Part shown: one piece after another, positions 7,248 through 14,070 of the stretch
Numbering within the stretch: position 1 is the stretch's first letter
How the letters are laid out: every line of letters starts with the position of its first letter
Source: JACDAV01 sp036556145
GTDB lineage: Bacteria; Chloroflexota; Limnocylindria; Limnocylindrales; CSP1-4
Direction of reading: 5' to 3'
Assembly: GCA_036556145.1 (NCBI GenBank)
Contig: DATBKB010000084.1
Location: 1 to 14,070 of the forward strand
Length of the DNA: 14,070 bases
Program-made: the position numbers and the translations under genes
Notes under the pieces: generated by a model
Databases searched by the model: none
The model's input: only the letters and a program-made list of their open reading frames with translations
Told to the model about the DNA's origin: nothing

Positions 7248-8195
7248 ATGGAACAGGTCGCACGAGCCCTCTTCACCGTCGGGACGATTGCGATGGCGGT
7301 CGCGTTCGCGGCCCACGTCGGCCACGCGGTGCTCCTTGCCAACGGGCGCCGGCTGGCCGCCCTGGCCACCCTCGGCGCTGCCCGGCCGGCCTGGGCCGGG
7401 GTCGTCACGGGCAGCTTTGCCGCCGGCCGCTCGACCGCGCCGATCACGCCGGACAGCGCCGCGCCGACGCCACTCGGTCGTGCCTCGCTCGTCACCGCGT
7501 CGGTCGCCGTCGCCCTCCTGCTCGGGTCGCTCGCCGTGCGCGCCTGGATCGTGGGGCGCGGGCCGTGGGGCAACATGTTCGAGTTCTCGGTCGCGTTCGG
7601 GACCTCGATCGTGACCGGCTACCTGGTGCTGCAGCGCCGCTACCCCATCCGGTCGATCGGCTTCATCCCGATCGGTGTCGCGCTGGCCCTCCTCCTCTAT
7701 GCGTCGACGCTGCCGTCACGGATCGAGGACCTCGTCCCGGCGCTGCAGAACCCGCCGCTGCTCACGATCCACGTGGGGATGGCGGTCCTCTCGTACGGGA
7801 TCTTTGCCACCTCGTTCGCGGCCGGGGTCGGGTACCTCATCCAGGGCCCGAACGACCGCTTCTCGTGGCTGCCGTCGCACAAGACGCTCGACGAGGTCGC
7901 CTACCGGTCGGTGATCCTCGGGTTCCCGATCTTCGCGACGATGATCATCCTCGGGTCGTGGTGGGCGTCGATCGCCTGGTCGCGCTACTGGGGCTGGGAT
8001 CCGAAGGAGACGTCGGCGCTCGTGACGTGGCTCGTCTACGCCGTCTACCTCCATGCCCGCAACCAGCGGTCGTGGGCGGGCCGGCCGGCCGCGTTGCTGC
8101 TCGTCGTGGGGTTCGTGATGGTGCTCGTCACCTACTCCGGGTCGTTGTGGTTCAGCGGCCTCCACTCCTACTCCGGTCTCCAGCCGGGCAGCTGA
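7248..8195 (+). CDS. ccsA: System II cytochrome c synthase subunit CcsA/ResC-type (often named CcsB)
   Basis: This integral membrane protein carries and presents haem for attachment to apocytochromes c on the outer face of the membrane. The 315-residue product has about eight hydrophobic helices. The tryptophan-rich WWD haem-binding segment spans about 238-255 and ends in YWGWDPKET. The histidines expected of the family are visible: His175 in TIHVGMAVLSYG and His306 in GLHSYSG flank the WWD segment, and His269 in YLHARN lies within a helix. The ATG is preceded by CCGAGGT eight bases upstream. The partner membrane protein (CcsB/ResB) is not in this window and must be encoded elsewhere. The gene ends in TGATG, overlapping the lipoprotein gene by one base. 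Confidence 0.93.
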   Translation: MEQVARALFTVGTIAMAVAFAAHVGHAVLLANGRRLAALATLGAARPAWAGVVTGSFAAGRSTAPITPDSAAPTPLGRASLVTASVAVALLLGSLAVRAWIVGRGPWGNMFEFSVAFGTSIVTGYLVLQRRYPIRSIGFIPIGVALALLLYASTLPSRIEDLVPALQNPPLLTIHVGMAVLSYGIFATSFAAGVGYLIQGPNDRFSWLPSHKTLDEVAYRSVILGFPIFATMIILGSWWASIAWSRYWGWDPKETSALVTWLVYAVYLHARNQRSWAGRPAALLLVVGFVMVLVTYSGSLWFSGLHSYSGLQPGS

Positions 8196-8740
8196 TGCGT
8201 CGGGCCGTGCGCCTCGCGCGGGTGGCCGGCCTCCTGCTCGTCCCTGCCGTCGTTGCCGGCTGCGGGTTCCTCTTCCCCTTCAGCGACGAGGAGTTCGCCC
8301 CGCCCTCGCCGCTTGCGACCTACAGGACGGGCACGGCAACGCTGACGCTCGAGGACGGTTCCCGGATCGTCCTCGACAGGATCAACGCCGGGCCCCACGT
8401 CTGGTCGTCGTTCGGAACCGAGGTCCGCTGGTTCGGCACCGACGCGGCCGACGGCTGGAACTTCAAGATCAACGGCGCGGGCATGGACACGCCCTTCCCG
8501 AGCGCCTTGGCGACGTTCGACCGCGTCGCGGGCGGCCAGCACTGGACGACGTTGTTCTCGGACGCCTGCGACCTCGACGTCGAGAAGGCGGACAAGACGG
8601 GCATCCGTGGCACGGCCTCGTGCGAGGGCCTCCGCTGGGTCGACGCCCTCGACGGCTATTCGATGGGCCTCAACACGCCAAGCCCGGTCGAGGGCCAGCC
8701 CCGCTTCGACGTGACGGTCACCTTCGAGGCGTCGCCCTAG
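8195..8740 (+). CDS. Small lipoprotein of unknown function
   Basis: The product has 181 residues. The N terminus is a lipoprotein signal: Arg-rich start MRRAVRLARVAG, a hydrophobic core, and lipobox VAGC with Cys23 as the lipidated residue. The mature protein is beta-rich, with many short Thr/Val/Gly stretches such as GTATLTLEDGSRIVLD, WNFKING and FDVTVTFEASP, and contains two further cysteines (in SDACDLD and TASCEG) that could form a disulfide. I recognise no family. It starts one base inside the ccsA stop codon, so it is translationally coupled to haem-protein maturation, although it has no CxxCH motif and is not itself a c-type cytochrome. Its 3' end overlaps the convergent XRE gene by 23 bases. 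Confidence 0.82.
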   Translation: MRRAVRLARVAGLLLVPAVVAGCGFLFPFSDEEFAPPSPLATYRTGTATLTLEDGSRIVLDRINAGPHVWSSFGTEVRWFGTDAADGWNFKINGAGMDTPFPSALATFDRVAGGQHWTTLFSDACDLDVEKADKTGIRGTASCEGLRWVDALDGYSMGLNTPSPVEGQPRFDVTVTFEASP

Positions 8741-9413
8741 CGCTCGGGCGGCCGACGACCCAGGTCGACAGAGCGGCGATCGGACGGTCCGGGTCATCCA
8801 GCCATCCGGGAACCGATCGCCCGTCCACAGGCAATGCGGCACGCAGCATCGCCAGGTGCTGGCCGATCCGCCGACGGTTGGTCGCGGTCAGCTCGACGAT
8901 GACCCAGGGCGAGACGGTTGCGGGCCGCCAGCCGAACTCGGCGACGACCCGCGAGGCCAAGCGACGTTTTCGGTCGACCGAGCCGACCAGCTCGTTGACG
9001 TCGACGATGAGGGTCTTCAGCTCGATGAGGCACAAGGCTCGCCGCGCCGGGTGCCACGCGAGAAGGTCAATGACGCCGCGCTCGCCATAGATCGAGAACG
9101 AGACCTCGGGTCGCGTCACCCATGCAGGCCGCCCGAGAAACCAGCGTGCGACCGACTCGTGCAGCGCCGAGTGCCGAGCCCCGAGGAGGCGATCGAGCTC
9201 CCCGCCCCGCCATCGGGGCACCAAGCCGACTCGAATGTCGAGTGGCTTCGCGGTTGCTCGCAGAGCGTCGACTGACAGCGTCCCGATGTGACCCCGCTCG
9301 GCCCGGGACACCGTGCTCTGGGAGACGCCAGCCAGCCCGGCCAGCGTGTGCTGGGTCATGCCTCGTCGCCGCCTCACGGCCCGCAACGCGGCTCCGACCC
9401 TCTGGTCGTCCAT
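8718..9413 (-). CDS. XRE helix-turn-helix protein fused to a PD-(D/E)XK nuclease-like domain
   Basis: The product has 231 residues. At about 5-60 lies a Cro/C1-type helix-turn-helix: GAALRAVRRRRGMTQ, then LAGLAGVSQSTVSRAERG, the recognition helix and its typical follow-on. After a short linker, residues about 80-180 resemble a restriction-endonuclease fold: Glu103 in PEVSF, Asp116 in RGVIDLLAW, and Glu131-x-Lys133 in LIELKT, with Gln/Arg-type conserved residues after it (VGSVDRKRRLA). The order Asp, about 14 residues, Glu-x-Lys on consecutive strands is the PD-(D/E)XK active-site layout. It may be a DNA-cutting or DNA-binding regulator; the real activity is unknown. There is no methyltransferase or antitoxin gene beside it. 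A GAGG lies directly against the ATG, too close for a normal Shine-Dalgarno. Confidence 0.82.
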   Translation of the reverse strand: MDDQRVGAALRAVRRRRGMTQHTLAGLAGVSQSTVSRAERGHIGTLSVDALRATAKPLDIRVGLVPRWRGGELDRLLGARHSALHESVARWFLGRPAWVTRPEVSFSIYGERGVIDLLAWHPARRALCLIELKTLIVDVNELVGSVDRKRRLASRVVAEFGWRPATVSPWVIVELTATNRRRIGQHLAMLRAALPVDGRSVPGWLDDPDRPIAALSTWVVGRPSARATPRR

Positions 9414-9812
9414 CCTCGGAGGGTGGCACGCGCCGCTTCACGACCGCGCAATACGACCTTCACTTCGACTCATCCAGTCACGGGCGGACTCGAGGATCGG
9501 GTTCGGACGGCCAAGACGCCAATCGCTCGGCACGGCGGAGGGCTGTCCGAGCACCAACGCCCGCCTCGCGCGCGTGGGCCGGGCGGCTCAGGCTCCTCGA
9601 AGGCGGCTGGAGGGCCGCCGACGCGAGCTTTCAGTCCGCTGATGACTAGACGAGCGCGAAGTCCCGTCGGCGGGCGGCCGAAGAACCGAACACACGTTCG
9701 CTATGCTGCGGGCGTTGACCGCTGGTGGACGGGCCGTGGGCAAGCCGGCCCGCGACGGTGGAGAAGTCGAGCCGGCGCGTGGACAACCCCGACACGGGTG
9801 TGGAACGGTCGT
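9414..9812. other. Gene-free stretch upstream of the nrdJ control region
   Basis: About 400 bases between the start of the XRE gene and the first NrdR-like box. Open frames exist in both directions, as expected at this GC content, but none shows a recognisable domain, a good ribosome-binding site or sensible composition. I see no tRNA or known riboswitch. The one distinct element is TATGCT at 9702-9707, which precedes a TTG at 9715 by seven bases and could launch a transcript toward nrdJ; a 34-codon frame from that TTG ends at the TAG at 9817-9819. Confidence 0.5.
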
Positions 9813-9861
9813 GAACTAGATGTAGCGTTGCAGTTATGCGACCGACCACAACATCTTGTGG
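9813..9861 (+). promoter_or_regulatory. Two tandem NrdR-box-like palindromes upstream of nrdJ
   Basis: Box 1 is GAACTAGATGTAGCGT (9813-9828) and box 2 is CCACAACATCTTGTGG (9846-9861). Both match the core CwAnATnTwG of the known NrdR consensus (acaCwAtATwTwGtgt type) with no mismatch in the core. Box 2 is a 7-bp perfect palindrome around a 4-bp centre if one base is added on each side. Centres are 33 bp apart, about three helical turns, as NrdR boxes usually occur (31-32 is typical). The pair sits just upstream of the promoter, so the zinc/ATP-cone repressor NrdR probably controls nrdJ. No nrdR gene is in the window. Confidence 0.72.
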
Positions 9862-9868
9862 TTTGGCC

Positions 9869-9897
9869 TTGACTGGCCCCCGTGGTGGGCGTAATGT
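9869..9897 (+). promoter_or_regulatory. Sigma70-type promoter for nrdJ (TTGACT-17-TAATGT)
   Basis: TTGACT at 9869-9874 and TAATGT at 9892-9897 are separated by exactly 17 bases. This is the best -35/-10 pair in the window. It begins eight bases after the second NrdR-like box. Predicted transcription start is near 9904, giving an nrdJ leader of about 190 bases. Another possible -10, TTATGC at 9834-9839, lies between the two boxes. Confidence 0.6.
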
Positions 9898-9903
9898 GCG
9901 CAA

Positions 9904-10092
9904 GTCGTCAGTGTGATCGGAGGCCCGCCCAGGCCCGCTGCCACGACCCGGAATCGCCGGCCACCGGGCAGCCCGAGAGCGGCCCGCGGCTCGTCGAAAC
10001 CGATCGAACTGGCAGCTACGACTAGGGCAGCGGCAGGTGGCGAGGGAGCCATCCGCCCGGGCCGAGGGACCAGGCAGGAGGAACAGAGCGCG
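9904..10092 (+). other. Long GC-rich 5' leader of nrdJ
   Basis: About 190 bases lie between the predicted transcription start and the chosen ATG. The leader can form local hairpins, for example CCCGG (9947-9951) with CCGGG (9964-9968). Its length suits a riboswitch and a cobalamin sensor would make sense for a B12 enzyme, but I cannot find a convincing B12 box or the CCCGCnACUGU core. The nrdJ reading frame is open back to a GTG at 9913, but those 60 codons give Arg/Pro/Ala/Gly-rich residues unlike any ribonucleotide reductase, so I treat them as untranslated. Confidence 0.5.
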
Positions 10093-13290
<3,198 letters not shown>

Positions 13291-13300
13291 CGGCGAGCCG

Positions 13301-13313
13301 CCTCGAATCGAGG
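13301..13313 (+). terminator. Weak hairpin after nrdJ
   Basis: CCTCGAATCGAGG can form a 5-bp stem with a 3-base loop ten bases after the nrdJ stop. It is followed by GCTTCGG, not a run of T, so it is at best a weak or factor-assisted terminator. Confidence 0.3.
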
Positions 13314-13418
13314 GCTTCGGGTCGTTGCAGAGGGTCGGGGAGAGGGTCGCGCGAGGGATGGTCGGGGCGACATCGGCGGCGATGTCGGACCTCGCGCGAT
13401 TTTGGGACTCCACATCGC

Positions 13419-13437
13419 TTGACAATGTGTCTACACT
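13419..13437 (+). promoter_or_regulatory. Promoter-like element before the tiny lysine-rich gene
   Basis: A perfect TTGACA (13419-13424) is followed after only seven bases by TACACT (13432-13437), with GTGT-CT-ACAC forming a small palindrome between and over them. The spacing is wrong for one sigma70 promoter. Either TACACT is the -10 of a promoter with a poor -35, and TTGACA is incidental or part of an operator, or the whole block is a regulator site. The area is visibly less GC rich than its surroundings. Confidence 0.4.
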
Positions 13438-13536
13438 GCCGCGCGTGATGCGGATTCGATCATCGGCCGCGCACCTGAATCCGAGGTCCCGTTGGACAGA
13501 GATCTCCACACTTTCGGAAGGGAGGTGATGGACAGA

Positions 13537-13584
13537 ATGGCGACCAAGAAGAAGGCTGCGAAGAAGACGGCGAAGAAGAAGTAG
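13537..13584 (+). CDS. Tiny lysine-rich basic peptide (15 residues)
   Basis: The whole product is MATKKKAAKKTAKKK: 8 lysines, 4 alanines, 2 threonines, with a charge of about +8. It resembles the AKK/TKK repeats in tails of histone H1-like and other nucleic-acid-binding bacterial proteins, so RNA or DNA binding is a reasonable inference, but no family can be named at this length. Translation is well supported: GGAGGTGA at 13521-13528 is a full complement to the 16S 3' end and sits eight to eleven bases before this ATG. An ATG at 13528 in the same frame would give 18 residues but overlaps the Shine-Dalgarno. All lysine codons are AAG. The gene is bounded by a promoter-like block upstream and an intrinsic terminator starting at its stop codon, so it looks like its own transcription unit. 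Confidence 0.65.
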   Translation: MATKKKAAKKTAKKK

Positions 13585-13611
13585 TCGCCTTTTCGGCGGC
13601 TCTTTTGTTTT
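13584..13611 (+). terminator. Intrinsic terminator directly after the lysine-rich gene
   Basis: GTCGCC (13584-13589) pairs with GGCGGC (13595-13600) through six base pairs, including one G-U, around a TTTTC loop. It is followed by TCTTTTGTTTT (13601-13611). The stem begins with the last base of the TAG. It is the only clear U-rich intrinsic terminator in the window. Confidence 0.85.
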
Positions 13612-13612
13612 C

Positions 13613-13715
13613 AGCCGCACTCCGCCAGGCGAAGGCCTGACTGTCCCGCCAGAGACGCACGGCCACCGGCCGAGCCCCCGATTGCGAGGACGCCTCAGCC
13701 TTGCGGAGTGCGGCT
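13613..13715. repeat. 103-nt inverted-repeat element with predicted four-way-junction fold
   Basis: AGCCGCACTCCGC (13613-13625) is the exact reverse complement of GCGGAGTGCGGCT (13703-13715); with one mismatch the arms extend to 17 bases (13613-13629 and 13699-13715). Inside, three short perfect hairpins can form: CAGGC-GAAG-GCCTG (13626-13639), CGGCC-ACC-GGCCG (13660-13672) and GAGG-ACG-CCTC (13686-13696). Together with the closing stem this gives a cloverleaf-like layout. It could be a structured RNA, a two-way terminator between converging transcripts, or a small palindromic mobile or repetitive element. No target-site duplication is evident beside the arms. It does not match a tRNA. Confidence 0.7.
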
Positions 13716-13738
13716 CCTTTGTGCCCGCCGTCTTGTCA

Positions 13739-14070
13739 TCATCGCCGTACCGCTTGGACCTGCTCGAGCGTTCGCCGCCCCTGGGCCATGTGGAACCGGT
13801 CGTGGCCGGCGATGAGGCGGAAGGTCAGCTCGTAGCTCTCGGGGCCGCGTTCCGAGTGGATGCCGTAGCGCGACCGCTCCGACATCGGCGTGCGCCGCCA
13901 GAGGGCGAGGTTCGCCGAACGTAGCGTCGAGAACACCGCGAACAGCTCGTCCGGGTCGGCCTCGCGGTGGCGAAGACGGGACGCCCACAGGTCCTGGTCG
14001 TAGCCGGGAATCGGCGGCGTGTCGTGGGCAAGGATCCAGCGGTAGCGGCCGCTCGCGACGAGCTCCGCGT
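13739..14070 (-). CDS. DinB-superfamily protein, C-terminal part (5' end beyond the window)
   Basis: The frame runs open from the right edge of the window to a TGA at 13739-13741, giving at least 110 residues; the N terminus is missing. Recognisable stretches are RWILAHDTPPIPGYDQDLWA, then ANLALWRRTP, ESYELTFRLIAGHDRFHMAQ and GRRTLEQVQ. The GHDRFH histidine pair close to the C terminus is typical of the metal-binding triad of DinB four-helix-bundle proteins (DinB_2 / YfiT-like), which include thiol-dependent transferases and damage-inducible proteins of unknown activity. The GTG at 13934-13936 is internal and not the start, because homologous-looking sequence continues upstream. It converges on the lysine-rich unit, with the inverted-repeat element between them. 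Confidence 0.8.
   Translation of the reverse strand, partial: AELVASGRYRWILAHDTPPIPGYDQDLWASRLRHREADPDELFAVFSTLRSANLALWRRTPMSERSRYGIHSERGPESYELTFRLIAGHDRFHMAQGRRTLEQVQAVRR

Noticed and set aside
7073..8194. Extension of the lipoprotein frame far upstream through the cytochrome gene
   Set aside because: The frame is open by chance. The signal peptide and lipobox at MRRAVRLARVAG...VAGC show that translation begins at 8195.
9768..9815. DnaA-box-like GTGGACAACC and TGTGGAAC, suggesting an origin
   Set aside because: Only two poor matches, no AT-rich unwinding region, and no dnaA, dnaN or gyrase genes nearby.
9288..9872. 194-residue plus-strand open frame upstream of nrdJ
   Set aside because: It overlaps the XRE gene antisense and the NrdR-like boxes, has no ribosome-binding site, and its Arg/Pro/Gly-rich composition is what random frames give at this GC content.
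9920..10070. Cobalamin riboswitch in the nrdJ leader
   Set aside because: Fragments such as AGCCCGAGAG and GCCCGCTGCCACG recall parts of the consensus, but the full B12 box and the CCCGCnACUGU core in the right order are not there. Only a covariance-model search could revive this.
9913..10092. Upstream extension of the nrdJ reading frame from a GTG at 9913
   Set aside because: The 60 extra codons give Arg/Pro/Ala/Gly-rich sequence unlike any reductase N terminus, and AGGAGG precedes the ATG at 10093. The stretch also begins only about nine bases after the predicted transcription start.
13613..13715. tRNA or other standard cloverleaf RNA
   Set aside because: The closing stem is 13 bp, the inner arms and loops have the wrong lengths, and there is no GGTTCRA T-loop or CCA-like end.

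Overview
The window is about 14 kb of very GC-rich bacterial chromosome, densely packed with genes on both strands. I see no phage, transposase, CRISPR, rRNA or tRNA signal. Several points suggest a high-GC Chloroflexota (Limnocylindria-like) or, less likely, an Actinomycetota: a B12-dependent class II ribonucleotide reductase with a Cys-rich tail, a System II cytochrome c synthase, many genes with a TAnnnT -10 hexamer directly before the start codon (leaderless transcripts), and a tiny lysine-rich peptide gene. This is an inference from gene content and style. No taxonomic marker gene is present.

Left part (1-4800): the start of a minus-strand gene runs off the left edge, followed by minus-strand leucyl aminopeptidase pepA and a minus-strand single-pass membrane protein of unknown function. 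Adenosine deaminase is divergent to that membrane protein, across a 29-bp gap. A HAD-IIA (NagD-like) phosphatase converges on adenosine deaminase, and the gap between them is filled by three copies of a 22/23-bp tandem repeat.

Middle part (4870-9413): a plus-strand run holds a NYN/PIN-like RNase, a flavin monooxygenase-like oxidoreductase (4-base overlap), a membrane zinc-ribbon protein (4-base overlap), the CcsA/ResC-type cytochrome c synthase subunit and a small lipoprotein (1-base overlap). It converges, with a 23-base overlap, on a minus-strand gene fusing an XRE helix-turn-helix to a PD-(D/E)XK nuclease-like domain.

Right part (9414-14070): about 680 bp without a convincing gene precede nrdJ. 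This region carries two NrdR-box-like palindromes 33 bp apart, a good sigma70-type promoter and a leader of about 190 nt, so nrdJ is probably under NrdR control. After nrdJ comes a compact unit: a 15-codon gene with 8 lysines, a perfect Shine-Dalgarno and an intrinsic terminator, followed at once by a 103-nt inverted-repeat element that can fold as a four-way junction. A DinB-superfamily gene enters from the right edge on the minus strand.

Most genes are ordinary housekeeping or accessory metabolism. The observations most worth a second look are the tiny lysine-rich gene with its adjoining structured element, the XRE-nuclease fusion, the NrdR-type control region and the leaderless promoters.
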